Below are positions 28,829 to 39,164 of a stretch of DNA of 52,233 nucleotides, piece by piece. The notes under the pieces are model-generated. The model did not search any database. It saw only the letters and a list, made by a program, of their open reading frames with translations, and was not told where the DNA came from. Positions within the stretch are counted from its first letter, which is position 1; each line of letters begins with the position of its first letter. The position numbers were made by a program, and so were the translations under genes. Source of the stretch: Hyphomicrobiales bacterium (GTDB lineage: Bacteria; Pseudomonadota; Alphaproteobacteria; Rhizobiales; Rhizobiaceae); the NCBI GenBank assembly GCA_900472625.1, contig UCIT01000013.1:48360-100592 (forward strand), read 5' to 3'.

Positions 28829-31645
28829 TTGACTGAGCAAACACCCCCCGGCGGCGGGAAGCTCCCGCCAGGCATCGAGCCCATCTCCATCATGGAGGAA
28901 ATGCAGCGGTCGTATCTCGATTACGCGATGAGCGTTATCGTCAGCCGCGCACTTCCCGATGTGCGCGACGGCCTCAAGCCTGTGCATCGGCGCATCCTCT
29001 ACGGCATGTCCGAACTCGGCATCGACTGGAACAAGAAATACGTCAAGTGCGCCCGCGTCACCGGGGATGTGATGGGTAAATATCACCCGCACGGCAACTC
29101 GGCGATCTACGATGCGCTGGCGCGCATGGCGCAGGACTGGTCTCTTCGCCTGCCGCTGATCGACGGTCAGGGCAACTTCGGCTCCGTCGATGGCGATCCG
29201 CCGGCGGCCGAACGTTACACCGAATGCCGCCTGGAAAAGGCCGCGCACTCGCTGCTCGACGACCTTGACAAGGAAACGGTCGACTTCCGCGACAACTACG
29301 ACGGCACACTCTCCGAGCCGGTCGTCGTTCCCGCGAAGTTCCCGAACCTGCTGGTCAACGGCGCGGGCGGCATCGCCGTCGGCATGGCCACGAACATTCC
29401 ACCGCACAATCTCGTCGAAGTCATCAACGGCTGCATTGCGCTGATCGACAATCCGGCGATCGAGCTGCCGGAGATCATGGAGATCATTCCGGGCCCGGAC
29501 TTCCCGACCGGCGCCAAGATCCTTGGCCGATCGGGTATCCGCTCGGCTTACGAGACCGGCCGTGGTTCCGTCATCATGCGCGGCGTTGCCGCCATCGAGC
29601 CTATGCGCGGCGACCGCGAGCAGATCATCATCACCGAGATCCCGTTCCAGGTGAACAAATCGACGATGATCGAGAAGATGGCCGAACTGGTGCGCGACAA
29701 GCGTATCGAGGGCATCTCCGACCTGCGCGACGAATCCGACCGCCAGGGTTATCGCGTCGTCGTCGAGCTGAAGCGCGATGCCAATGCGGACGTCATCCTG
29801 AACCAGCTTTACCGCTACACGCCGCTGCAGACCTCCTTCGGCTGCAATATGGTGGCGCTGAACGGCGGCAAGCCGGAACAGCTGCAGCTGCTCGACATGC
29901 TGCGCGCCTTCGTTTCCTTCCGCGAGGAAGTCGTTAGCCGAAGAACGAAGTTTCTTCTCCGCAAGGCGCGCGAACGCGCCCACGTCTTGGTCGGCTTGGC
30001 GATTGCGGTCGCCAATATCGACGAGATCATCCGCACGATCCGGCAGGCGCCGGATCCGCAGACGGCTCGCGAACAGCTGATGACGCGCCGCTGGCCGGCA
30101 GCCGACGTCGAAAGCCTGATCCGTCTGATCGACGATCCGCGCCATCGCATCAACGAGGACCTGACGTACAACCTCTCGGAAGAGCAGGCACGCGCCATTC
30201 TCGAACTGCGCCTGGCTCGCCTGACGGCTCTCGGTCGTGATGAAATCGGCGACGAACTCAACAAGATCGGCGACGAGATCAAGGATTACCTCGATATCCT
30301 CTCGTCGCGTGTTCGCATCCAGACGATCGTCAAGGACGAGCTCGCCGCGGTTCGCGAAGAGTTCGGCACGCCGCGCCGCACCGAGATCCTCGATGGCGGC
30401 CTCGAGATGGACGATGAGGACCTCATCGCTCGCGAAGATATGGTCGTGACGGTTTCGCATCTCGGCTACATCAAGCGTGTGCCGCTGACCACCTATCGCG
30501 CCCAGCGCCGTGGCGGCAAGGGCCGCTCGGGCATGACGACGCGCGACGAGGATTTCGTTAGCCAGCTATTCGTGCTCAACACGCATACGCCGGTGCTGTT
30601 CTTCTCCTCTCGCGGTATCGTCTACAAGGAAAAGGTCTATCGCCTGCCGATCGGCACGCCGACATCGCGCGGCAAGGCCCTGATCAACATGCTGCCGCTG
30701 GAACCCGGCGAACGCATCACCACCATCCTGCCGCTGCCCGAGGACGAGGATAGCTGGGCGACGCTCGACGTGATGTTCTCGACGACGCGTGGCACCGTGC
30801 GCCGCAACAAGCTCAGCGACTTCGTCCAGGTGAACCGCAACGGCAAGATTGCCATGAAGCTCGAGGAGGAGGGTGACGAAATCCTCTCCGTCGAGACCTG
30901 CACCGAGCATGACGACGTGCTTCTCACGACAGCGCTTGGCCAGTGCATCCGCTTTGCCGTGGACGATGTCCGCGTCTTTGCTGGCCGCAACTCGATCGGC
31001 GTTCGCGGGATCAATCTTGGCGATAACGACCGCATCATCTCGATGACGATCGTCGGCCATGTCGATGCGGAACCATGGGAGCGGGCCGCCTATCTCAAGC
31101 GCGCGGCCAACGAACGTCGCCTGACGACGGGTGAAGCTGAAGAGATCGCGCTTGTCGGTGAAGAAGTCACCGAAGAAGGACAACTGACTGACGAGCGCTA
31201 TGAGGAATTGAAGGCACGCGAACAGTTCGTGCTGACGGTCTCCGAAAAGGGCTACGGCAAGCGCTCCTCGTCCTACGACTTCCGCATCTCCGGCCGTGGC
31301 GGCAAGGGCATTCGTGCCACCGACACCTCCAAGACCGGCGAGATCGGCGAACTGGTCGCGGCCTTCCCGGTCGACGACGGCGACCAGATCATGCTGGTGT
31401 CTGATCGCGGTCAGTTGATCCGTGTGCCTGTCGGCGGTATCCGCATCGCCAGCCGCGCCACCAAGGGCGTCACCATCTTCTCCACCTCCAAGGATGAGAA
31501 GGTCGTGTCGGTCGAGCGCATCAGCGAGCCGGAAGAGGAAGAGACCGACGAGGCGCTGGAGAACGGTGATGAGACTGCAGTTGTGCCGGGCGACGAGCCA
31601 TCGGCAGATGCGGCCGATGAAACACCGCCCGACGCCGAGGCATAA
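28829..31645 (+). CDS. gyrA: DNA gyrase subunit A
   Basis: The 938-residue DNA-breaking subunit of gyrase. The catalytic tyrosine is Tyr130 (AAERYTE). The quinolone-binding positions corresponding to E. coli Ser83 and Asp87 are kept as Ser91 and Asp95 ([10 protein letters not shown]), so target-based resistance is not indicated; the Asp82 equivalent is Asn. The gyrase-specific GyrA box reads QRRGGKG, and the C-terminal beta-pinwheel follows, ending in an acidic tail of ~50 residues ([16 protein letters not shown]). I accept the TTG start at 28829 because it gives the standard N-terminus. A strong terminator follows. Confidence 0.97.
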   Translation: MTEQTPPGGGKLPPGIEPISIMEEMQRSYLDYAMSVIVSRALPDVRDGLKPVHRRILYGMSELGIDWNKKYVKCARVTGDVMGKYHPHGNSAIYDALARMAQDWSLRLPLIDGQGNFGSVDGDPPAAERYTECRLEKAAHSLLDDLDKETVDFRDNYDGTLSEPVVVPAKFPNLLVNGAGGIAVGMATNIPPHNLVEVINGCIALIDNPAIELPEIMEIIPGPDFPTGAKILGRSGIRSAYETGRGSVIMRGVAAIEPMRGDREQIIITEIPFQVNKSTMIEKMAELVRDKRIEGISDLRDESDRQGYRVVVELKRDANADVILNQLYRYTPLQTSFGCNMVALNGGKPEQLQLLDMLRAFVSFREEVVSRRTKFLLRKARERAHVLVGLAIAVANIDEIIRTIRQAPDPQTAREQLMTRRWPAADVESLIRLIDDPRHRINEDLTYNLSEEQARAILELRLARLTALGRDEIGDELNKIGDEIKDYLDILSSRVRIQTIVKDELAAVREEFGTPRRTEILDGGLEMDDEDLIAREDMVVTVSHLGYIKRVPLTTYRAQRRGGKGRSGMTTRDEDFVSQLFVLNTHTPVLFFSSRGIVYKEKVYRLPIGTPTSRGKALINMLPLEPGERITTILPLPEDEDSWATLDVMFSTTRGTVRRNKLSDFVQVNRNGKIAMKLEEEGDEILSVETCTEHDDVLLTTALGQCIRFAVDDVRVFAGRNSIGVRGINLGDNDRIISMTIVGHVDAEPWERAAYLKRAANERRLTTGEAEEIALVGEEVTEEGQLTDERYEELKAREQFVLTVSEKGYGKRSSSYDFRISGRGGKGIRATDTSKTGEIGELVAAFPVDDGDQIMLVSDRGQLIRVPVGGIRIASRATKGVTIFSTSKDEKVVSVERISEPEEEETDEALENGDETAVVPGDEPSADAADETPPDAEA

Positions 31646-31984
31646 GCTCGACCATTCACGTTGAAATCAGAATTTTGAAGGCCCGGATCTGCAAGCATCC
31701 GGGCCTTTTTTTCGTTTCGAGTTGCCGAGGCTTTATGGGGTCGCGTCTTGCGAGAGCAAAACAGCTCAGTTGACGTGCCGAGCGGCATACAAACACGCTA
31801 ACCCCGCTTCTTAGACCAAAGTACAATTGGGTGGATGTGGTTGATTTGACAAAGAGTTTCCGTGGCCGCCAGGCGACCGGAGACAGATAGAATAGAAATT
31901 CCGCTCGATGCAACTTTTTGGCGATTCTCCAGCTTGGCGAAAGGCTCCGACTCCAATATCTATCTAGGGATGATTTAGGAGGAA
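31646..31984. other. Intergenic region gyrA to the 104-residue gene
   Basis: About 340 bases. The first 70 contain the gyrA terminator. The rest holds a TTGACA (31846-31851) with no well-placed -10 element and, at its end, a very strong AGGAGGA ribosome-binding site. I see no further gene. Confidence 0.5.
31678..31713 (+). terminator. Rho-independent terminator of gyrA
   Basis: A perfect 11-bp stem (AAGGCCCGGAT/ATCCGGGCCTT) with an 8-base loop and a T run, 32 bases after the gyrA stop codon. Confidence 0.95.
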
Positions 31985-32299
31985 ATGATGCAATCGTATT
32001 TGATGCAGTCGTTGGAAACGTTTCACGCCTCGGACACGCTCCAGAGCATCGATATCGAACAGAAGCGGGCGCTGATCATCTCGGCTGCCAAGGCAATCCA
32101 CCAGATGCATCTCGAACTTGGCGTCCCGCTTGTTGCCGCGAATGATCCGCAGCGCGGCAACATCGTCTACGACCTCGCCGAACTCGCCACTCTGCTCGAT
32201 GACGGCGTCCCCGATCACATCGTCGCGTTGGGGCTCAGGGAGGCCGGGACCGTCATGATGACGCTGTGCGACCTGCTGACCGAAAACGGCGTGGAATAG
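31985..32299 (+). CDS. Small conserved-looking protein of unknown function
   Basis: A 104-residue soluble protein that I do not recognise. It is predicted to be almost entirely helical (IDIEQKRALIISAAKAIHQMHLEL, DLAELATLLDDGVPDHIVALGL) and moderately acidic, with no signal peptide or membrane segment. Reasons to call it real: an AGGAGGA ribosome-binding site directly before the ATG, codon use like its neighbours, and a position between two terminators (gyrA's and the one at 32411-32439), so it has its own transcript. The last 166 bases before the giant gene carry no other frame. Confidence 0.7.
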   Translation: MMQSYLMQSLETFHASDTLQSIDIEQKRALIISAAKAIHQMHLELGVPLVAANDPQRGNIVYDLAELATLLDDGVPDHIVALGLREAGTVMMTLCDLLTENGVE

Positions 32300-32410
32300 G
32301 CCCTCCTGGCAAAAGGAGGCAGCGGCGGTGCATGCAGACGTCGGCTGTCGTGTCTGACAGTGCATTGCGTTCAATGCGCGCGATCCTGTCGGACCACTCC
32401 ACCGCGCACG

Positions 32411-32439
32411 AAAAAGGCCGCATCGTTTCCGATGCGGCC
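32411..32439 (-). terminator. Rho-independent terminator of the GPR-like gene
   Basis: A perfect 10-bp stem (GGCCGCATCG/CGATGCGGCC) with a GAAA tetraloop and a TTTTT tract on the minus strand, 27 bases after the stop codon. Confidence 0.93.
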
Positions 32440-32465
32440 TGTCATAATCGGCGCCTGTTGCTCGC

Positions 32466-35400
32466 TCAGCTCAGTCGGCCTGCCGCGTGTGCGAGCATGG
32501 TGTAGACCTTGCCGGTATCCGAGGTGAGGTAGGACTGGGTGATCGTCCGGTCGCGGTCGGTGCGGGCAACATCGGCGAGCAGCTTTTCAAAGTCGGCGAT
32601 GTAGCGGTTGACGGCGGTGCGGAATTCCGGCTCGCGGTCGTACTTGTGCTTGATCTCGTCGAAGGTCTGCTGGCCCTTGAGCGTGTAGAGGCGACGAGTG
32701 AACACGTCACGCTCGCCGCGCTGGTAGCGGCGCCACAGATCGACCGAGGCATCGTGATCGATGGCACGTGCGATGTCGACCGACAGCGAGTTCAGGGATT
32801 CCACGACATGGCGCGGATTGCGGTTGTCGGGCGCGCGGGCCGTTGCAGGCGCGGGCGACTCGGCGCGCGGAGCCGGCTGACGTACCGGCGCTTGCTCGGC
32901 CGTCTCGTCACGCGATGCGCCGCGCAGGAGATCGCTGATCCAGCCGCCGGATGCCGGTGAAGCAGAAGGCTGCGTTACGGCAGGCGCGCGCTGCGGTGTG
33001 GCCGGTGCGGCGGCTGTCGGAGCGAGCGTGCCGCGCAGACCGAAGCCATCCATCGAAGCCTGCGGGATCGAAGACTGTGTAACCTGAGGCTGAGAAACCG
33101 GAGGCTGCGGGATCGCCGATGGCGGGATGGCTGCTGAAGCCGGCGTTGGCGCGGGGGCCTGGGCTACCGGCTGCGGTGCCTGCTGCTGGATTGTCGGCTG
33201 CGGAGCAGCGCGAGGGGCGGGCTGGGCCTGCGCCATCGCGCGTGCTGCCGGTTCCGAGATTTCGAGCTGCTGCGTCGAGCGACCGACGATGTGGGAGATA
33301 TCCTGCAGAGCCTTGATCTGTTCGGAGACGGCGCGGCGCATGGCGGCAGCACTCTCCTTGGCTTCTTCGGGAAGGTCGAATGCACCGCGCTTCAACTCGC
33401 TGCGGGTCATGTCGAGTTCCTTGCGGATATCGCCGGCCGAGCGGCGAATTTCCTCGGTGGCGCCCGAGAAGCGGGCAACCGCTTCATCGACCGCTTCCCG
33501 CAGGGATTCGCGCATCTGCTGGGCAGCACCGTCGGAGACCCGGCCGGCATCGCCCATCATGCGCTCGACGTCGGACAGCGACGCCGTCAGGCCGCCGCGG
33601 ACGCGGTTGGCCAGTTCGCCGGAGCGGCGTTCGGCATTGCCGAAGGCGCTGTCGAGCGTCGCATTGACGTCTTCGCTCGCCTTGCTGACGCTGCTGCGCA
33701 TGGCTTCCGCTGCTTCGGCGGCACGCTTTTCGGCGTCGGACAGCGTGTTGTTGATGTCGGCGAAGGACGACTGGACGCCCTGACGCAGGTTGTGGCTGAC
33801 CTGGTTGGAGCGCTGTTCGGCGCGGTCGAAGGCCGAGTCCACCATGCTGCCGAGGGCGCGCATGGTCTTCTCGATGTCTTCGGAGCGCTGAACGAGGCCG
33901 ATCGACAGGGTCTGAAGGGCCGATTCGCGATCTTCCAGCGTCGAGACCAGGTTCGACTGTGCTGCACCCAGCAGGCTGGAGGCCTGGGTCAGCACCTTCG
34001 AGTGTTCGTCGAAGCGGCCGATGATGCTGCCGACCTGCGACAGCGTCTGGCCTGAAATGTCCGAGAGGCGATCGACCTTGCCTTCGAGAAGGCGGGTCGA
34101 GGCTGCGACCATTTCTGCGGCCTTGGAGGCGGAGTCGGTGAAGCGCGAGGTGGTGTCGCCGAGACGGCTGTCGACGGCGGTCAGATCTTCGGCTGCGCGG
34201 CTCATCATCTGGCCCATGACGGCGCTGTTGTCGGAGAGCCGGTCGATCAGGCGGTTGACGTTGGAAAGCAGGCTGTTTTCGATCGCATCGACGGCCGATG
34301 CTGCACGCTCGGTGCGGGCGGCGATGGCGTCGATCAGGGCGGCATTCTCGACGCGCAGGCGTTCGGCACGCTCTTCGGTCGCGGCCGCGATCTGTGCGGC
34401 GCTCTGCTCGCTCGCAGCGTTGATCTGAGCGGCGGTGCGTTCGCCGGCCGAGGTAATTTGCGCGGCAACTTCCTTGCCCGTCTGCGCGTAGCGATCAATC
34501 ATCGGACGCGCAGTCTCGTCGAGGATACGCGACAGTTCGGTCGAGCGGCCCGCCAGCATCGAGTTGAGTTCACGGGTACGATCGTCGAGGGCGGCGCGGA
34601 TCGAATTTCCACGCGCTTCGAGTGCCTGCTCGACATTGCCGAGGGTGCTGTCGAGTTCGCGCGAGTGGTCTTCAAGGCCGCTGCGGATGGCCTTGCCGCG
34701 GGCTTCCAGCGCCCGGTCGACATTCGCCATCGTCGAAGCGATCTCTTCGCTGGCGGTCGAGATGGTGGCGCGGATCTCCGTGCCGTGGCCGGCAAAGGTG
34801 GTCTGCGCGTCGCTCAGCGCCTTGGAGATCGCGCCAACCTGACCGCTGACCAGCGTTTCGGCTTCCGCCACCTTGTTGATGATGGCATTGCCGGCTTCGG
34901 AGAAGGTCTGCGCGACCGCGGCGGCCTGGCCGGCGAGGCGGTTCTGCGCCTCGGAAACACGGCTGACGATCTGTTCGGAGCGGTCACCCATGGCGCGGGC
35001 GAAATCGCTGCTCTTGGCATCGAGACCTTCGGCGAATTGCTGGCCGGTCTGGCTGAGGCTGGCGGCGGCGCGCGCTGCTTCGCCATCCATTTCCTGGGTG
35101 GTGTCGGCAACGGCGCTGCGCAGCGAGGCGGCGAGGCCGGCAGCCTTGCCTTCGATGGTACGGTTGACGGCGTCGAGGCCGACGGTCAGGGCGCGGTCCA
35201 TGGTCGAAAGGCGTTCGTCGAGATGCGCGGTGCCGCGTTCCATGGCTTCGCCGATGCCTGCCGTGCGGGCGTCGATACCGGAGGTGAGGCTTGCGGCGCG
35301 GCTGTCGATCTCGGACGCCAGATGGCTGGTGCGCCCGTCGATCGTTTCGGAGAACTTGGCGATGCTGCCATCCACTGCGCTGGCGATACGGCCAGAGGTC

Positions 35401-38400
35401 TCGTCGCTGAGCGCGCCGAGACGAGCGATGCCGTCGGTGAGGGTGTTGGACAGTCGCTCGCCTGCCGCGTCGACCTGCTCGGCAACGCCGCCGACGCCAT
35501 CGCGGATACGGTTTTCAAGGGCGGCAAGGCCGGCCTCGACGCGTGAGCCGGTATCGGCAAAGCGGCCGGTCATGCCCTCGATCGACTGATCGAGGTTCGA
35601 GGCGAAGCTTTCCGTCGAGCGGGAGATTTCGTCGGCCGCATTCTGGAAGCGGCCGGCGATGTTGCCGGTGCTGTCGCGAAGGCGATCCTCGAGCGACTGG
35701 GCGCTGGCGTCGATCGTCTGGCGAATGGATGCCTCGCGATCTTCCAGCGACATTTCCAGCATGCTGACACTGGCGGCGATCGATGCGCCGATGGTGGTTG
35801 CCTGATCGGCCAGCGTATCGCCGATGTGGGCCTGCGCCTCGTTCAGCGTCAGGTTGATCGCCTGCGTGCGGTCGTCCAGCGTCGCGCGGATGCGTTCGTG
35901 GGCAGAGCCGAGGCCGTCCTCAAGGCGGGTTGCGGCATTGCCCGTGAGCGCTTCGAAGCGGTCGGCTGCTGCCGTCAGGCCGTCTTCGATACGGTCGCTG
36001 CCACTTGCGAGCGTGCTTGAAATGGTCAGGCTGTGATCGGCCAGCGCGCGTTCGAGACGCTGCTGGTTATCGGTGTAGGCGCTGCGTATTTCCTGGGCCT
36101 TGTCGGTAAAGGCGCCGGCAACACGGGATTCGGCTCCGGCGACGGAATCGAGCAGGGCGTTGGTGCGGGCGTCCAGCACTTCGTCGAAGCGGCTCTGGCT
36201 GTCGCCGAAGGAGATCGCCAGCGCCATGGATTTTTCAGCCAGCGTGTCGGCCAGACGATCGTGGACGTCGGCGATCGATGCGGTGATGCCCTCGGCGTTC
36301 CGGGCAAGGGTGCTCTCGATCTGGTCGTGGCCGTCTCTCAGGGACGCGGCGAGCGCTGATGCGCGCTGGTCGAGCGCGCCGGCGATGCGATCGTGACCGC
36401 TGGCCAGAGAGCCAACGATGCCTTCGGCGTGATGCCCAAGCGTGTCTTCAAGGCGCGAATGGCCTTCGTTGAGCGCGATCGCCAGGCCCATCGCCCGGTC
36501 TTCCAGCGTCTCGTTGATCTTGTCATGACCTGATGCAAGCGAGCTCGCAATGCCGTCGGCGTGGTGTGCGAGCGTATCGGCCAACCGGCTTTGGCTGTCG
36601 TCCAGCGAGATGGCGAACGCCATCGTCCGGTCGTCGATCGCCTCGGCCAGCTTTTCATGACCGGCCGCGAGTGACTGCGAGATGGCCTGCGCACGGGTGT
36701 CGAGGCTGTTCTCGATCAGGCTGCGGCCTTCGTTCATCGATGCGGCAAAGGCTGCGCTGCGTTCGGCGAGCGCGTCCGCGAGCTTTTGCTGGCCGCCGGC
36801 CAGCGACTGCGAGATGGCGCTGGCGTGGCTGCCGAGCGTGTCGTCGATGCGACTGTGGCCTTCGTTCAGCGAGATGGCCAGCGCCATGGCGCGGTCATCA
36901 AGGGTCTCGGCCAGGCGATCATGGCCGGAGGCGATCGAACTGGAGATCGCGTCGACCTGGGTGCCGAGCGTCTCTTCGAAGCGGTTCTGGCTCTCGTTGA
37001 GCGAAATGGCCAGGCTCATGGCTTTGTCGTCCAGCGTGTCGGCCAGGCGGTCGTGACTGCTGGTAACGGCCTCGATGATGGCATCCGAGCGGCTTGCCAG
37101 GGTGTTCTCGAAGCGCGACTGGCTGTCTGTCAGGGCGCCGACGAAGGCGCCGCTGCGGGCCGACATGACGTCGTCGATGCGCTCGTGCGCGGAATCCAGC
37201 GCCTGGGTGATATCCTGGGCGCGCCGGGAAATCGTGGTGTTCAGTTCGTCGGCGCGGCCGAAGGCCGAGGTGATCTGGTCGGTGCCAGCCGAAACGGCCG
37301 AGCTGAGATCGGTTGTCGTCGACAGAAGCGTGTCGCGGAATTCCGTGGCGCGGGCGGACAGGTTGTTGTGCAGCTCCGAGGTGCCGGAGGCGAGCGCCAG
37401 CGAGATTTCGGAGGTGGCGTGGCTCAGCGCCGAGGTCATTTCCGTCGTGCGGGCGCCGATGGCACCGGCGACTTCTTCGACCTTGTCGGTCAGGGTGCTT
37501 TCGAGGATTTCGCGACCGGTCGACAGCGCCGTGGTCAGCGCGAAGGAGTGATCGGTCAGCTCCGAGCCGATCCGTTCGATGCTCGAGCTTAATATGCCGT
37601 TCAGCGAATCCGATCCGCCGCTCAACGTATCGTTGATGCGGTTGAGGCTCTCCATCAGTTTGGTGTCGAGGGTGCCGGCGCGTTGATCGAAGGCGTTGGC
37701 GAATTCCGCGACGCGATCGTCGAACGAGGTCGATAGCTGCGCGACGGTCGCCTGCAGGCGCTCGTCGAAGAAGCCCGAACGCAGGTCGAGATCCATGATC
37801 GTGTCATCGACGCTGGACTGCAGGCTGTGGCGGAAGCTGGTGCCGCGCTCGTCGAGCGTGCTGTTCAGCTTTGCCAGGACGTCGTCAAGGGTGGTGGAGA
37901 TGGTGCGTTCGCCGCCGGTCAGGCTTTCGTTGATCTCGCGGGTGCGGGCGATCAGGATTTCGTTGAGCTGGCGGGCGCGGTCATTCAGAGCGGCATTCAG
38001 CTTTTCGGCGTTGCTGTCCATGGTGGACGCACGCGTTTCGAACTGGCTGAGAATGGTGTTGCCGTGGGTGCTGAGGTTCGAGGTCAGCGAGTCCAGACGG
38101 TTGTCGAATTCGTTGGCGAGCGCAAAGCCCGATGACGTCAGCGTCTGCAGCAGCGAATCCGTCTTCGCGGCGAGCAGGCTGCCGAGCGACTGGATGGCGG
38201 ATTCCGACTTTTCGGTGATCGTCGCGGCGCGCGTGTCGATCATCGACGCGAAAGCTTCGCCCGAGGTCGCAAGGCGCACTGCGATTTCTTCGGTGGCGAG
38301 TGACAGGTCTTCGCGCAGCTGGTCGTGGACACCGACGATCGAGGTGCGGATGCGCTCGGCATGGTTGACGATCGCCTCGCGCTCGGAACCGAGTTCGTGG

Positions 38401-39164
38401 ACGAGACCGCGAACGCGCAGTTCGTTGTCGGCATAGCTGCGCTCGAGGGCATTGACCTCGGAATGCACGAGCGTTTCGAGCTCTGAAGCGCGAGCGATGG
38501 TGCGCTCGATGCCTTCGTTCATGGCCGAGACTTCGCGGCGCACGGCCTGGCCGACGGTCATGATGCGTTCGGAGGCGATAGTTTCCGGCTCGGAGAGACG
38601 CAGCGCCACTTCGGCCATCGAGCGTGCGGCATTGCGCATGTCCTGGGCGCGGGCCATCATGATGGCGAATGCGTAGAACAGCAGCACGGGGATGATTATG
38701 CCGACGAGGCCGGCGATCACGCCGGGGAGGGCGATGACGTCGGACAGCGAACGGATCTGCCAGATCTGCGGCGAATAGAGCAGCGACATCAGGCCGAGGC
38801 CGCCGACGATCCACAGAAGCGAAACGAGCGTGGCATTGCGGAGCGCCGGACGCGCCGAGCCGTTGTCGAGCGATTTCAGAAGCGAAGCGGGGCTGATCCG
38901 GCTGCCGTCATTGGCGGCGGAGGCCGGCGCCCGCGATGCCTGTTCCGGAGGGCGTGCCGCGGCCTGGCTGCGCTGCGGCTGCTTGGCATCGTCTTTACGC
39001 TGATTGCGGATTTGGGTTTTTTCGGACACTTTTGCCTCCGAGGCGTCGGGCTTCTTAACTTGAAGAGACGGCGTGGGTTCGTCGTCGAAGTCGATCTGCA
39101 GGGCTTCGTCCAATGCTTTGAACGCCTTGTCCTCGATCGATTCGTTGTACTTGTTGTTCGCCAT
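32466..39164 (-). CDS. gpr: Giant membrane-anchored coiled-coil protein, Growth Pole Ring (GPR/RgsE)-like
   Basis: A 2,232-residue protein. Residues 1-100 are polar and disordered. Two membrane segments (~111-130 and ~143-170) anchor it, with residues ~175-1900 forming an enormous helical region of apolipoprotein-like 11-residue periodicity. Ten consecutive 44-residue units lie in its middle. A proline/glutamine-rich linker (~1960-2080) leads to a compact C-terminal domain of ~120 residues (VESLNSLSVDIARAIDHDASVDLWRRYQRGE). Size, membrane anchor and apolipoprotein-like repeats match Agrobacterium GPR and Sinorhizobium RgsE, which form a ring at the growing pole and are needed for unipolar growth. 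The identification is by architecture. It is monocistronic, with CtrA-type sites upstream. Confidence 0.8.
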   Translation of the reverse strand: MANNKYNESIEDKAFKALDEALQIDFDDEPTPSLQVKKPDASEAKVSEKTQIRNQRKDDAKQPQRSQAAARPPEQASRAPASAANDGSRISPASLLKSLDNGSARPALRNATLVSLLWIVGGLGLMSLLYSPQIWQIRSLSDVIALPGVIAGLVGIIIPVLLFYAFAIMMARAQDMRNAARSMAEVALRLSEPETIASERIMTVGQAVRREVSAMNEGIERTIARASELETLVHSEVNALERSYADNELRVRGLVHELGSEREAIVNHAERIRTSIVGVHDQLREDLSLATEEIAVRLATSGEAFASMIDTRAATITEKSESAIQSLGSLLAAKTDSLLQTLTSSGFALANEFDNRLDSLTSNLSTHGNTILSQFETRASTMDSNAEKLNAALNDRARQLNEILIARTREINESLTGGERTISTTLDDVLAKLNSTLDERGTSFRHSLQSSVDDTIMDLDLRSGFFDERLQATVAQLSTSFDDRVAEFANAFDQRAGTLDTKLMESLNRINDTLSGGSDSLNGILSSSIERIGSELTDHSFALTTALSTGREILESTLTDKVEEVAGAIGARTTEMTSALSHATSEISLALASGTSELHNNLSARATEFRDTLLSTTTDLSSAVSAGTDQITSAFGRADELNTTISRRAQDITQALDSAHERIDDVMSARSGAFVGALTDSQSRFENTLASRSDAIIEAVTSSHDRLADTLDDKAMSLAISLNESQNRFEETLGTQVDAISSSIASGHDRLAETLDDRAMALAISLNEGHSRIDDTLGSHASAISQSLAGGQQKLADALAERSAAFAASMNEGRSLIENSLDTRAQAISQSLAAGHEKLAEAIDDRTMAFAISLDDSQSRLADTLAHHADGIASSLASGHDKINETLEDRAMGLAIALNEGHSRLEDTLGHHAEGIVGSLASGHDRIAGALDQRASALAASLRDGHDQIESTLARNAEGITASIADVHDRLADTLAEKSMALAISFGDSQSRFDEVLDARTNALLDSVAGAESRVAGAFTDKAQEIRSAYTDNQQRLERALADHSLTISSTLASGSDRIEDGLTAAADRFEALTGNAATRLEDGLGSAHERIRATLDDRTQAINLTLNEAQAHIGDTLADQATTIGASIAASVSMLEMSLEDREASIRQTIDASAQSLEDRLRDSTGNIAGRFQNAADEISRSTESFASNLDQSIEGMTGRFADTGSRVEAGLAALENRIRDGVGGVAEQVDAAGERLSNTLTDGIARLGALSDETSGRIASAVDGSIAKFSETIDGRTSHLASEIDSRAASLTSGIDARTAGIGEAMERGTAHLDERLSTMDRALTVGLDAVNRTIEGKAAGLAASLRSAVADTTQEMDGEAARAAASLSQTGQQFAEGLDAKSSDFARAMGDRSEQIVSRVSEAQNRLAGQAAAVAQTFSEAGNAIINKVAEAETLVSGQVGAISKALSDAQTTFAGHGTEIRATISTASEEIASTMANVDRALEARGKAIRSGLEDHSRELDSTLGNVEQALEARGNSIRAALDDRTRELNSMLAGRSTELSRILDETARPMIDRYAQTGKEVAAQITSAGERTAAQINAASEQSAAQIAAATEERAERLRVENAALIDAIAARTERAASAVDAIENSLLSNVNRLIDRLSDNSAVMGQMMSRAAEDLTAVDSRLGDTTSRFTDSASKAAEMVAASTRLLEGKVDRLSDISGQTLSQVGSIIGRFDEHSKVLTQASSLLGAAQSNLVSTLEDRESALQTLSIGLVQRSEDIEKTMRALGSMVDSAFDRAEQRSNQVSHNLRQGVQSSFADINNTLSDAEKRAAEAAEAMRSSVSKASEDVNATLDSAFGNAERRSGELANRVRGGLTASLSDVERMMGDAGRVSDGAAQQMRESLREAVDEAVARFSGATEEIRRSAGDIRKELDMTRSELKRGAFDLPEEAKESAAAMRRAVSEQIKALQDISHIVGRSTQQLEISEPAARAMAQAQPAPRAAPQPTIQQQAPQPVAQAPAPTPASAAIPPSAIPQPPVSQPQVTQSSIPQASMDGFGLRGTLAPTAAAPATPQRAPAVTQPSASPASGGWISDLLRGASRDETAEQAPVRQPAPRAESPAPATARAPDNRNPRHVVESLNSLSVDIARAIDHDASVDLWRRYQRGERDVFTRRLYTLKGQQTFDEIKHKYDREPEFRTAVNRYIADFEKLLADVARTDRDRTITQSYLTSDTGKVYTMLAHAAGRLS
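35874..37193 (-). repeat. Ten tandem 44-residue (132-bp) units inside the GPR-like gene
   Basis: Ten units of exactly 44 residues run without insertion or deletion. Their consensus is roughly SGHDRLADTLDDRAMALAIS followed by LNEGHSRxxDTLGxHAxxIxxSLA. 44 equals four hendecads, as in apolipoproteins. The first unit begins SAHERIDDVM and the last ends HERIRATLD. DNA identity between units is visibly lower than protein similarity, so the array is old. Confidence 0.88.

Noticed and set aside
29069..29240. Quinolone-resistance change in GyrA
   Set aside because: The key Ser and Asp equivalents (Ser91, Asp95) are intact; Asn before the Ser is not a recognised resistance change.
28787..30460. A 557-codon frame opposite gyrA
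   Set aside because: Antisense shadow; gyrA motifs are complete on the plus strand.
35874..37193. Possible CRISPR-like or recent tandem DNA duplication
   Set aside because: The 132-bp period is a protein-level repeat with diverged codons, not identical direct repeats with spacers.
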